Shown here in pieces: positions 33,809 through 41,093 of a stretch of DNA of 64,000 nucleotides (position 1 is the first letter of the stretch; each line of letters begins with the position of its first letter). The notes below the pieces were generated by a model, which was not told the DNA's origin, did no database searches, and saw nothing but the letters and a program-made list of their open reading frames with translations. The stretch is from NCBI GenBank assembly GCA_910576785.1, contig CAJTJG010000003.1:131770-195769 (forward strand), written 5' to 3'. The translations under genes were made by a program, and so were the position numbers. This DNA is from an uncultured Duncaniella sp. (GTDB lineage Bacteria > Bacteroidota > Bacteroidia > Bacteroidales > Muribaculaceae).

Positions 33809-35968
33809 TTATTTTCCGCCGGGTGTGGGGAGGTTTTCGGAAGTCTTGGGGAGAAGACCACGGTTGCGGAGCAGGGGCTCAACGGATGGGGTGTGGCCGC
33901 GGAACTTGACGAACAGTTCCATCGGATCCTCGCTGCCACCCTTCTCGAGGATATTCTCCTTGAATGAGCGTGCTGTGGCGGGGTCGAATATGCCTTTTTC
34001 GGCGAAGAGCTCGAAGCCGTCGGTGTCAAGCACCTCGGCCCAGAGGTAAGTATAGTAGCCGGAGGCATAGCCATCGCTGCCGAAGATGTGCTTGAAGTAG
34101 GGCGAGCGGTAGCGGTAGGCTACCATAGCGGGCATGTTGAGCTTGGCGGCAACCTGCTTCTCGAAGGCGTCGACATCAATATTGTCGCTCTCGGCGGGGT
34201 TGAGTTCGCCCCATGCGAGGTCGAGGAGAGCTGCGCCGGCGAGCTCGGTGGTGGTGAAGCCCTGATTGTGGGTGGAGGCTGCGGCGAGTTTGCCTACGAG
34301 CTCGGCGGGGATGGGTTCGCCGGTCTTGTAGTGGAAGGCATAGTCTTTGAGGAGTTCGGGTTCGAGGGCCCAGTGCTCGGTGATCTGCGAGGGGAGCTCA
34401 ACGAAGTCGCGGTCAACGTTGGTGCCGCTCTGGGAGCGGAGTTTGGCACGCGAGAGCATGCCGTGGAGACCGTGGCCGAATTCGTGGAACATGGTCTCGA
34501 CCTCGTCGATGGTGAGGAGTGCCGGAGTGTCGGCGGTAGGACGTGTGAAGTTGCCCACGTTGTAGATGATGGGGCGGCCTACGGTGCCGTCGGGATCGAC
34601 GAACGAGCCCTTGAACTCGCTCATCCATGCACCCTGTCGCTTGGACGCGCGGGGGAAGTAGTCGGTCATGAATACGGCCACGTGTTCGCCTGTCTTGGCG
34701 TCGGTCACATCGTAGACGGTCACCTCGGGGTTGTACTTGGGGGCGTCGGGCATCTCGGTGAATTTCACACCATAGAGCTTCTCGGCAAGGGTGAATATGC
34801 CTTTGCGTACATTGTCGAGGGCGAAGTATGCGCTCACTTCGTTCTCGTCAAGATCAAATTTCTTGGCTCTTACCTTCTCGGCATAGTAATAATAGTCCCA
34901 TGGAGCGATGGTGATCTTGTCGCCAAGCTGGTCAGCGCACTGCTGCATCTCGGCCACTTCCTCGTTGACACGTGCTGTGGCGGGGCCCCATATCTGCATG
35001 AGCAGATCGGTTGCAGCCTCGGGTGTCTTGGCCATCACATTGTCGGTCATGTAGGCGGCATAGTTCTTGAATCCAAGTATCTCGGCCTTGCGTGCGCGGG
35101 CCTTGACGATGTCGCCGATGATGGGGCGGTTGTCGTAGGGAGCGGCCGAGGCCAGGTTGATGTAGCCATTGTACATCTTCTCGCGCAGGGAGCGGTCGGC
35201 GGCATATTTGAGGACGGGCAGACGGCTGGGGGCATGGAGTGTGAAGACCCATTTGCCGGGCTTGCCACGCTTCACGGCCTCCTCGGCGGCTGTGGCCACG
35301 ATGCCGGCGGGGATACCTGCGAGCGCTTTCTCATCGTCGACCACGAGTTCGAAGGAGTTGGTGGCGGCCAGGAGATTCTTGTTGAATGTAAGGTAGAGAT
35401 CGGTGAGTCGCTTGTTGACGGCCTTCAGATCCTCCTTGCTTGCGTCGGAGAGGAGGGCGCCGTTGCGGGTGAAGCTCTTGTAGGAGTCTTCCACAGCCTT
35501 GCGCTCGGGAGCTGTGAGCCCGAGGTCGTTGCGGTGGTCATAGAGGTATTTCACACGCTCGAAGAGGCGGGGATTCATCGAGATCTCGTCGGCGGCCTCT
35601 GAGAACATCGGGTAGGCTATCTCGGATATCTCCTGCATCTCGGGGGTATTGTCGGTCTCGTTGAGCGAGGAGAATACGAGCATCACGCGGTTGAGGAGGT
35701 CGCCTGACTTCTCCATGGCCAGGATGGTATTCTCAAACGTGGGTGTGGCCTTGTCGGCGGCGATGGCCTCGACTTCGGCTTTCTGGCGTGCTATACCCTC
35801 CTTGAAGGCGGGAAGATAGTCGGAATACTGGATACGGTCGAACGGCGGGATGTCGTAGGTGGTGCCGTAGGGCTCGAAGAAGGGATTGACCCTTGTCTGG
35901 CTGGCAGTCATGGCCTGTGGGATTGATAGGGCGGCGGCGATGGCCGCGCCGATGATGAATGATTTCAT
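33809..35968 (-). CDS. dcp: M3 family peptidase, Dcp-like (peptidyl-dipeptidase)
   Basis: 719 aa from ATG 35968, which overlaps the preceding stop by 1 nt (TAATG); sequence upstream in this frame is a shadow of the EEP gene. The N-terminus MKSFIIGAAIAAALSIPQAMTAS looks like a signal peptide, so the enzyme may be periplasmic. The zinc site is His495-Glu496-x-x-His499 in MFHEFGHGLHGML. Dcp family landmarks NPFFEPYGTTYDIPPFD and ASGYYTYLWAEVLD are present. Dcp removes dipeptides from peptide C-termini. It is the last gene of an operon with two rhomboid proteases and an EEP-family membrane protein. Confidence 0.9.
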   Translation of the reverse strand: MKSFIIGAAIAAALSIPQAMTASQTRVNPFFEPYGTTYDIPPFDRIQYSDYLPAFKEGIARQKAEVEAIAADKATPTFENTILAMEKSGDLLNRVMLVFSSLNETDNTPEMQEISEIAYPMFSEAADEISMNPRLFERVKYLYDHRNDLGLTAPERKAVEDSYKSFTRNGALLSDASKEDLKAVNKRLTDLYLTFNKNLLAATNSFELVVDDEKALAGIPAGIVATAAEEAVKRGKPGKWVFTLHAPSRLPVLKYAADRSLREKMYNGYINLASAAPYDNRPIIGDIVKARARKAEILGFKNYAAYMTDNVMAKTPEAATDLLMQIWGPATARVNEEVAEMQQCADQLGDKITIAPWDYYYYAEKVRAKKFDLDENEVSAYFALDNVRKGIFTLAEKLYGVKFTEMPDAPKYNPEVTVYDVTDAKTGEHVAVFMTDYFPRASKRQGAWMSEFKGSFVDPDGTVGRPIIYNVGNFTRPTADTPALLTIDEVETMFHEFGHGLHGMLSRAKLRSQSGTNVDRDFVELPSQITEHWALEPELLKDYAFHYKTGEPIPAELVGKLAAASTHNQGFTTTELAGAALLDLAWGELNPAESDNIDVDAFEKQVAAKLNMPAMVAYRYRSPYFKHIFGSDGYASGYYTYLWAEVLDTDGFELFAEKGIFDPATARSFKENILEKGGSEDPMELFVKFRGHTPSVEPLLRNRGLLPKTSENLPTPGGK

Positions 35969-37155
35969 TATTTGGATTTTAAGGTATTGTCCTGATTGGC
36001 TTCGGCGGGATCGAACACGAATGTGGTGAGCAGCGGGTAATGGTCGCTGGCGGGCGAATTGCCGCGCTCGATCGATGCTGCGTCGAAGTTGCCCTTGTAG
36101 AGTACATGGTCGATGCGGAAGTAGAACTTGTTGCCGTGGTATGTGATGGTGGGGCCTTGTCCGCGCTGAGCATACGCATCGGTCATGTCGTCGCCGAGGA
36201 TGGTGCGCACGGCATAGCATGCGGGAATGTCGTTGAAGTCGCCGGCCACGATGAAGTTGCCGCCTATCGAGTCGATGGCGTGGCGTATGTAGCGTGCCTG
36301 GTCGCTGCGGCGCTTGAAGGCAGCGGCGAGTTTGGATATGAGTTGTGTCTTCACTGCGTCAAGCTCCCTGTGGAGAGCGTTTTCCGATCCGGGGGCCTTG
36401 GCGAACAGATCCTGATACAGCTCCTTGTCGCGCGGTGTGAGACCGATGCTCTCCAGATGGACGTTGAAGAGATTGACAGTGTCCTTGCCTATGAAGATGC
36501 GGAAGCAGGCCATGCGTTTCTTGATGTTCTCCTCCATGGGGAGGTCAACGAACTCGAAGGGGTATTTGGATAGGAGTGCGAGCTGGTAGTTGACGTTGAC
36601 CATACGGTAGGGGTAGCGTGCGTCGAGCTCTTTGATCTGCTCGGGTGTGATGCGCCATAGGGGCCATGACTTGATGAACTCCACTTCCTGAAGGTTGACC
36701 ACGTCGGCGTCCTGCTCGAGAATGTACTCGATGGTGGCGTTGCGCGACAGACCGGGGACGTTGCCTCGGAAGTCCCAGAAGTGCAGAACGTTGTAGGTCA
36801 GAAATTTGAATGATCGCCGTTCCTCGGCAGGGGTGAGGGTGCGTGTCTCGAAGTTGAAGGGCGCGAAGGAGAGTATGGGTGGGACGGATGCGGCGAGCGC
36901 GAGCGCCATGACTATTGCGGCCTTACGCCAGAATACGAGGTCGAGCAGCAGCAGTACCATGGCGGCGGCTATGAACCACGGGAACATCATGGCCATGATG
37001 GCGGCCACGACAACCTCGCCGGGGTCGAATGTACCACCGTAGGCCGAGAAGACCAAGGCCATGCCGAACCCTACGTTGAGTGCGGCGACGATGGCGTTGC
37101 TTGTGGCCCTTGTGGGACGCAATACGAAGTTTTTGAAATGCCTTTTGTATTCCAT
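35968..37155 (-). CDS. Membrane-anchored endonuclease/exonuclease/phosphatase family protein
   Basis: 395 aa. Three N-terminal transmembrane segments (about residues 22-40, 45-70 and 75-95) precede an EEP domain facing outward or inward. EEP motifs are LTYNVLHFWDF, NLQEVEF, FNVHLESIGL, FIVAGDFNDIP and, near the end, SDHYPLLTTF, which holds the catalytic Asp-His pair. The domain class includes nucleases, sphingomyelinases and phosphoinositide phosphatases; the substrate cannot be told from sequence. Genes of this kind recur beside rhomboid genes in Bacteroidales. It follows the second rhomboid by 7 nt and overlaps dcp by 1 nt. Confidence 0.87.
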   Translation of the reverse strand: MEYKRHFKNFVLRPTRATSNAIVAALNVGFGMALVFSAYGGTFDPGEVVVAAIMAMMFPWFIAAAMVLLLLDLVFWRKAAIVMALALAASVPPILSFAPFNFETRTLTPAEERRSFKFLTYNVLHFWDFRGNVPGLSRNATIEYILEQDADVVNLQEVEFIKSWPLWRITPEQIKELDARYPYRMVNVNYQLALLSKYPFEFVDLPMEENIKKRMACFRIFIGKDTVNLFNVHLESIGLTPRDKELYQDLFAKAPGSENALHRELDAVKTQLISKLAAAFKRRSDQARYIRHAIDSIGGNFIVAGDFNDIPACYAVRTILGDDMTDAYAQRGQGPTITYHGNKFYFRIDHVLYKGNFDAASIERGNSPASDHYPLLTTFVFDPAEANQDNTLKSK

Positions 37156-37162
37156 TGATAAA

Positions 37163-38035
37163 TCAGTTCCTAATGTTGCGGCTGAGGTCGAATAGACGCT
37201 TGCGTTCGGCGGGTGTCAGTGCTGAGTAGCCTGATTTTTTTATCTTGTCGAGTATGATATCGAGTTCGCGGCGGTCGGCGTCGGACATGCGCGGTGTGGA
37301 TGTGCGTCGTGGTGCGGGTGCCGGGCGGCGTATGCCCTTGAATGCGTTGACAATATTGTCGATGACTCTGTTGGGTCCGGCCGTGATGTCGTGGCCTTTG
37401 CGCAGGCGTGTGGCGAACAGGGCGCCGGCCAGAATGCCACCTACATGCGAGATCTCTCCTCCGGCATTGGTGCCCGATATGCCCACGAGCACCAGTACGA
37501 TGGTGGCTATGGCTATCCATTTTAGCGATACCGCCCCTATCAGGAACAGGTGCATCCTGAAGTCGGGCATGAGAATCGCTGTGGCGGTGACGATGGCTAT
37601 CACTGATGCGGAGGAGCCGATGAGCCATCCGGTGGAGTGGATGAAGACGGGCAGGCAGTTGTAGGCCACGATGAACAGCAATCCTCCGGCAATACCGCCG
37701 ATGATGTAAAGTGCCATCATCTGACGCGCCGTACAGCACATGCGGAACATGGTGCCGAACCAGTATAGCCACAGCATATTGAAGAGTATGTGGATCAGGT
37801 CGTACTGGGCGAACATGTAGGATATAATGGTCCAAGGCCGCGTGATGAGCAGGGCCGGGGAGCTGGGGAGTTCCACCCAGTGGAGCACGGTGTCGATGAG
37901 CAGTGTGTGGCCTGTGAACATGGTGGATATGGCCACCAGTCGCAGGGCCACGAAAATAGCGATGTTGATCCATATGATCTTCATCAGCATTGTTGAGCGG
38001 GCGAATCCCGCCTTCATCTCGTCAATAACCGCCAT
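37163..38035 (-). CDS. Rhomboid family intramembrane serine protease (second of pair)
   Basis: 290 aa with six probable membrane helices. The catalytic serine is in LIGSSASVIAIV and the catalytic histidine in ISHVGGILAGALF; HILFNMLWLYWFG is the typical helix-2 segment. The Ser-His dyad appears intact. A cytoplasmic C-terminal tail of ~60 residues is rich in Pro/Arg and then ends in an amphipathic helix-turn (DIILDKIKKSGYSALTPAERKRLF), seen in many Bacteroidetes rhomboids. It overlaps the first rhomboid gene by 14 nt, which implies tight coupling. Confidence 0.9.
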   Translation of the reverse strand: MAVIDEMKAGFARSTMLMKIIWINIAIFVALRLVAISTMFTGHTLLIDTVLHWVELPSSPALLITRPWTIISYMFAQYDLIHILFNMLWLYWFGTMFRMCCTARQMMALYIIGGIAGGLLFIVAYNCLPVFIHSTGWLIGSSASVIAIVTATAILMPDFRMHLFLIGAVSLKWIAIATIVLVLVGISGTNAGGEISHVGGILAGALFATRLRKGHDITAGPNRVIDNIVNAFKGIRRPAPAPRRTSTPRMSDADRRELDIILDKIKKSGYSALTPAERKRLFDLSRNIRN

Positions 38036-38786
38036 AACCGCCGCCGTTGAAGGTGCCTGTGCGTTTCCAGTAAAGTATGATGAGGAAGCCGAATATCATG
38101 CCTCCGAGGTGGGCGAAGTGGGCCACACCGTCGCTGGCTCCCGTGCTCTCGCTGAGACCGATGAGTATCTCGATGACACCCATGCCTATCACCATCCATT
38201 TGGCTTTGATGGGTACGGGGATGAAGAACAGGTAGAGTGGAGCGTTGGGGAACATCATGCCGAAGGCGAGCAGAATGCCGTAGATGGCTCCGGATGCGCC
38301 TATGGTGATGAAGATGTTGAGCAACTGTGGACCATTGGCTGTGTTCATAATTAGTCCGAGAGCCTCGCGCATCTCAGGGAAGTCAAGATGATATTCGTTG
38401 GCGAGCAGGCGCACTAAGGTGTCTTCCCATGTGAGTGCCCATGCAAGCTCCTGGATGAGGGCTGCGCCGACGCCGCACGATATGTAGTAGAACAGGAAAC
38501 GGGCGCTGCCGAGCACTCTCTCCAGAGTGATGCCAAACATCCACAGTGAGAACATGTTGAAGAAGATGTGGGCCAGATTACGTGTGTCGTGCATGAACAT
38601 GTAGGTGATGAGCTGCACGGGGTTGAAGTCGGACGCGCGGAAATAGTGGAGTCCACCCCACTGTTCGAGCCCTGTGCCGAGATGGCGCGGGAGAACAAAC
38701 ATGGCCAGCCACACTATCAGGTTGATGATAATGATGTTCTTGGTCACCGGGGGCATTGCGCTGAATATGTTGCCTCTATTGTACAT
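38022..38786 (-). CDS. Rhomboid family intramembrane serine protease (first of pair)
   Basis: 254 aa. Rhomboid motifs are HIFFNMFSLWMFG, the catalytic Ser in TIGASGAIYGILLAFG, and the catalytic His in VAHFAHLGGMIFGFL. Between the helix carrying ISCGVGAALIQ and the GASG helix there is an inserted ~45-residue stretch (including DFPEMREALGLIMNTANGPQ). The N-terminus MPPVTKNIIIINLIVWLAMF gives the first helix. Paired rhomboids in one operon suggest different substrates or a heteromeric function; both dyads look intact. Expressed from its own promoter 26 nt upstream. Confidence 0.9.
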   Translation of the reverse strand: MYNRGNIFSAMPPVTKNIIIINLIVWLAMFVLPRHLGTGLEQWGGLHYFRASDFNPVQLITYMFMHDTRNLAHIFFNMFSLWMFGITLERVLGSARFLFYYISCGVGAALIQELAWALTWEDTLVRLLANEYHLDFPEMREALGLIMNTANGPQLLNIFITIGASGAIYGILLAFGMMFPNAPLYLFFIPVPIKAKWMVIGMGVIEILIGLSESTGASDGVAHFAHLGGMIFGFLIILYWKRTGTFNGGGYGGY

Positions 38787-38811
38787 GGGATTTTTTGGAT
38801 GTATTGAAGCG

Positions 38812-38819
38812 CAAAATTA
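38812..38819 (-). promoter_or_regulatory. Probable -7 element of the rhomboid-EEP-dcp operon promoter
   Basis: TAATTTTG on the minus strand (38819-38812), ~21-nt leader to ATG 38786. The -33 element is weak. Confidence 0.5.
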
Positions 38820-38919
38820 CAAAATCCATCCGAGAGAAATGACCGTGTTAATATTATTTAAGGTAAGATGCGGTGGTTGCGGATGATATTATCGCACCTC
38901 TGCGGCATGGCTGTGTACA

Positions 38920-38927
38920 TAACTTTG
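38920..38927 (+). promoter_or_regulatory. -7 element that decides the amidase start
   Basis: TAACTTTG at 38920-38927 predicts transcription from about 38932-38934. The first in-frame ATG (38932) would sit at or before the transcript start, so translation from the ATG at 38956 is preferred. Confidence 0.5.
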
Positions 38928-38955
38928 CAACATGGAACTAAAACAGGTATATGGT

Positions 38956-39360
38956 ATGAGAAAAATTGACAAAATCATCATTCACTGCACGGCCACTCCA
39001 CGTGGGCGTGACGTGACGGCGGCAGAGATCGACGCCTGGCACCGCAGACAGGGGTGGAACGGTATAGGCTATCACTATGTGGTGCGCCTTGACGGGACTG
39101 TTGAGGCCGGGCGCCCCGAGGCTATAGCCGGAGCGCACTGCCGCGGGCAGAACTCCTGCTCGATAGGGGTGGTGTATGTGGGAGGTCTTGATGCGGATGG
39201 CACGCGACCGGAGGATACACGCACACCGCAGCAGAAGGCGGCGCTGAAGCATGTGGTGGGCGATCTGAAGCGACGGTATCCCCATGCTACAGTACATGGC
39301 CACAATGAGTTCGCGGCTAAGGCGTGTCCTTGTTTCGACGTCGGGACGGAATGTTTTTGA
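38956..39360 (+). CDS. T7-lysozyme-like N-acetylmuramoyl-L-alanine amidase (Amidase_2)
   Basis: 134 aa from ATG 38956. No signal peptide. The zinc amidase pattern is clear: IIHCTATPRGRD (first His), WNGIGYHYVVRLDGTVEAGRP, CSIGVVYVGG, and the end VHGHNEFAAKACPCFDV, with the second His and the Cys ligand. The normal CPGFDV is CPCFDV here, adding a cysteine. It cuts the amide between MurNAc and L-Ala in peptidoglycan. Size and the missing signal resemble prophage endolysins and Bacteroidetes domesticated relatives. No other phage gene is adjacent. It precedes the DUF3127 gene by 92 nt but each has its own promoter. Confidence 0.9.
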   Translation: MRKIDKIIIHCTATPRGRDVTAAEIDAWHRRQGWNGIGYHYVVRLDGTVEAGRPEAIAGAHCRGQNSCSIGVVYVGGLDADGTRPEDTRTPQQKAALKHVVGDLKRRYPHATVHGHNEFAAKACPCFDVGTECF

Positions 39361-39379
39361 AAAATTAAGGGGTGGCAAG

Positions 39380-39411
39380 TTGTGGAAGTCGCGGAAATTT
39401 GACTACCTTTG
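39380..39411 (+). promoter_or_regulatory. Promoter of the DUF3127 gene
   Basis: TTG (39380-39382), 21-nt spacer, TACCTTTG (39404-39411). The leader would be ~36 nt to ATG 39453; an earlier in-frame ATG at 39372 lies upstream of the promoter and is rejected. Confidence 0.6.
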
Positions 39412-39452
39412 TAACTTCGCATACAAAGGAAAAACAAACAATAATACCACAG

Positions 39453-39863
39453 ATGGAAATAACAGGAAAAATCATTGTCGCCCTGCCCGAGGTAGGGGGC
39501 ACATCGGCCAAGGGCAACGCCTGGAAGAAGCGTGACTATGTGCTCGAGACACAGGAAACATATCCCAAGAAAGTGGCTTTCAATTTCTTCGGCGACCGTG
39601 TGGACCAGTTCCCCCTTGAGGTTGGCCAGATGGTGAAGATAAGTTTCGACATAGACAGCCGTGAATATAACGGCCGTTGGTACGTGGATATCCGAGCCTG
39701 GAAAGCAGAGCCTGCTGATGCAGCCGCTCCCGGTGCTCCCGCTCCGGCAGTGAACTATGGTCCGGCTACAGCCATGCCTACCGGATATGCCACTCCTGGC
39801 GCACCCGCCGCTCCCCCGAAGGTGGATCTCGCCCCCAATCCTACAGACGATCTGCCTTTCTGA
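39453..39863 (+). CDS. DUF3127 protein with SSB-like C-terminal tip
   Basis: 136 aa. The first ~85 residues form a DUF3127 domain (MEITGKIIVALPEVGGTSAKGNAW, FNFFGDRVDQFPLEVGQMVKISFDIDSREYNGRWYVDIRAW), an OB-like beta fold. A flexible Pro/Ala/Gly-rich linker (about residues 88-128) leads to the acidic C-terminus PTDDLPF. That layout, OB fold then disordered linker then DDLPF, copies single-stranded DNA-binding protein, whose DDIPF-type tip docks repair and replication enzymes. The resemblance of the tail is seen directly; DNA binding is inference. A long inverted repeat follows immediately. Confidence 0.85.
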   Translation: MEITGKIIVALPEVGGTSAKGNAWKKRDYVLETQETYPKKVAFNFFGDRVDQFPLEVGQMVKISFDIDSREYNGRWYVDIRAWKAEPADAAAPGAPAPAVNYGPATAMPTGYATPGAPAAPPKVDLAPNPTDDLPF

Positions 39864-39897
39864 TACTCTGACATAAGCACCCGTAAAGACAAAGAAA

Positions 39898-39962
39898 GGA
39901 CAAGAGAGACAGGGAATTTTGTTGTCAGCGCGACAATCGGTTATTCCCTGTCTCTCTTGTCC
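39898..39962. repeat. Inverted repeat, 20-bp perfect core arms (LIR copy 5)
   Basis: 39898-39917 and 39943-39962 are perfectly complementary; the complementarity extends outwards imperfectly (AAGACAAAGAAA against TTCTTTGTGTCTT). The core GGACAAGAGAGACAGGGAAT is a diverged version of the other copies. It follows the DUF3127 gene. The loop contains its own small pairing TTGTCAGCGCGACAA. Confidence 0.8.
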
Positions 39963-40021
39963 CTTCTTTGTGTCTTGGTGTATTGTATATATGCTGGGTT
40001 CTACGTTGATCCGCGCATGTG

Positions 40022-40156
40022 TCATTTCTCGTCACGTTCGACGAGGCTGGCCACCAGACCGGCGAATATCTTCTTGATAAAGGTCATGCACCGGGTCTTG
40101 AAACGGCTGATGTGCACTTGCCTGTTGAGAGTAGGTTGAACATTTATCATATCCAT
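40022..40156 (-). CDS. Possible 44-aa small basic protein
   Basis: An ORF too short for standard calling. It reads MDMINVQPTLNRQVHISRFK, continues with TRCMTFIKKIFAGLVASLVERDEK and ends in TGA. The central ~15 residues could form an amphipathic helix (TFIKKIFAGLVASLV), and the codons resemble those of neighbouring genes. It diverges from the Xre gene, with 38 nt between starts, so the inverted repeat at 40159-40176 could control both. No promoter consensus is visible upstream on this strand. I do not recognise a family; reality is uncertain. Confidence 0.4.
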   Translation of the reverse strand: MDMINVQPTLNRQVHISRFKTRCMTFIKKIFAGLVASLVERDEK

Positions 40157-40158
40157 AT

Positions 40159-40190
40159 GTTTCTCAAATAAGAAACTTTTATTATATTTG
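40159..40190 (+). promoter_or_regulatory. Promoter and operator of the Xre/DUF3990 operon
   Basis: The -7 box TATATTTG is at 40183-40190. A perfect inverted repeat GTTTCT-CAAATA-AGAAAC (40159-40176) covers the expected -33 position, so a bound repressor would block the promoter. The ATG of the Xre gene is only 5 nt after the box, predicting a leaderless or nearly leaderless mRNA. Confidence 0.6.
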
Positions 40191-40194
40191 CGTC

Positions 40195-40623
40195 ATGAAT
40201 AGAAACTTCAAAAACATTGGGGAGCTACTTTGTATGCGGCGTAAAAGCAAGGGTCTTACCCAAGACGAGGTAGGTGCCATGATTGGTGTGCAGAAAGCAA
40301 TGGTATCAAAAGTTGAAAACGGGTTGTGTATTAACTTTAACACAATCCATCGAATAGCGGATGCTCTGGAGGTGGAACCGGTCGTAGAACTGAAACCGAA
40401 GAAAAAAGCAGACAAAAATGTCATCGACTATATCATGACGGTGATAATCGAATTCTCAAAAAAGCACAATCTTACAATCCGTGAGGCAAGCAATTACCTT
40501 AATCGCTTCAAGGGAATTGATTTTCTGACCGAGTTTTATGACGTGGAACATACATTGTCGTTCAATGACTGTGTGGATGATCTGACGGTTGTCTGCCGAA
40601 ACAACGGAGGGGCTATAATATGA
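40195..40623 (+). CDS. Xre-family regulator with C-terminal partner-like domain (putative antitoxin)
   Basis: 142 aa. A helix-turn-helix occupies about residues 8-62 (NIGELLCMRRKSKGLTQDEVG, GVQKAMVSKVENG). After a Lys-rich linker (KPKKKADKN), residues ~78-142 form a separate helical domain (VIDYIMTVIIEFSKKHNL, DFLTEFYDVEHTLSF). This resembles the small DUF3791-type proteins found beside DUF3990 genes; I am not certain of that assignment. The stop overlaps the next start by 4 nt. It probably binds the inverted repeat at 40159-40176 and represses the operon, and its C-terminal domain may bind the DUF3990 protein. The three-gene cluster is visibly AT-richer than its neighbours, which suggests horizontal acquisition. 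Confidence 0.8.
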   Translation: MNRNFKNIGELLCMRRKSKGLTQDEVGAMIGVQKAMVSKVENGLCINFNTIHRIADALEVEPVVELKPKKKADKNVIDYIMTVIIEFSKKHNLTIREASNYLNRFKGIDFLTEFYDVEHTLSFNDCVDDLTVVCRNNGGAII

Positions 40624-41093
40624 TACTGTATCATGGATCAAACACTGTGATAGATAGTATTGACCTCGAAAAGTGTCGTCCTTACAAAGATTTCGGAAAA
40701 GGATTTTATCTTACCGATTTACGTCATCAGGCTGAAAGGATGGCGGCAAGAACAGTAAATATGTTCAAGGGTGTACCTACATTGACAGCCTTTGAGTTTG
40801 ATTTGGAAAATGCAGTCACTGTAGGGTTGAAGATAAAAATCTTCAATTCTCCTGATGAGGAATGGGCGAGGTTTGTGATGTCCAACCGCGATATAAATGT
40901 CTCGCAGCCATGCCATGATTACGACATAGTAATAGGTCCGGTTGCTGATGATACGATTGCTCGTCTGCTCCGTATGTTTACTGAAAATTTCATTTCAGAG
41001 GAGCAACTTGTAAAGGAACTTACATTCTCACAAGTAACGTCACAATATTTTTTCCATACGGAGGCAGCGATCAATATGCTGAAAAAGTTATGA
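40620..41093 (+). CDS. DUF3990 protein, ADP-ribosyltransferase-like (putative toxin)
   Basis: 157 aa. It starts MILYHGSNTVIDSIDLEKCR and continues YKDFGKGFYLTDLRHQAERM. The YHGS, DFGKGFYLT and following A-x-x-M-A segments are the DUF3990 signature. This family has been related to the ADP-ribosyltransferase fold, where the His of YHGS and the Tyr of GFYLT would be the NAD-binding H and Y of an H-Y-(E/Q) triad. The last position could be Gln in VTSQYFFHTEAAI. An effector that modifies a cell target with NAD is inferred, not shown. It overlaps both neighbours by 4 nt, so all three are made together. No signal peptide is seen; it acts in the cytoplasm. Confidence 0.8.
   Translation: MILYHGSNTVIDSIDLEKCRPYKDFGKGFYLTDLRHQAERMAARTVNMFKGVPTLTAFEFDLENAVTVGLKIKIFNSPDEEWARFVMSNRDINVSQPCHDYDIVIGPVADDTIARLLRMFTENFISEEQLVKELTFSQVTSQYFFHTEAAINMLKKL

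Noticed and set aside
34088..35602. 504-aa reading frame antisense to the Dcp gene
   Set aside because: Gly/Val/Leu/His-rich with no motif, fully inside a convincing M3 peptidase on the other strand.
38932..38955. Upstream ATG of the amidase gene
   Set aside because: It coincides with the predicted transcription start, so the ATG at 38956 is preferred.
3784..39962. CRISPR array or insertion sequence for the repeated palindromes
   Set aside because: Copies are kilobases apart, with no spacers, transposase gene, or recognisable target duplications.
39984..40139. Plus-strand 60-aa ORF (starting in the arm of LIR copy 5)
   Set aside because: Begins in a repeat arm and overlaps the more plausible minus-strand small ORF; no coding character.
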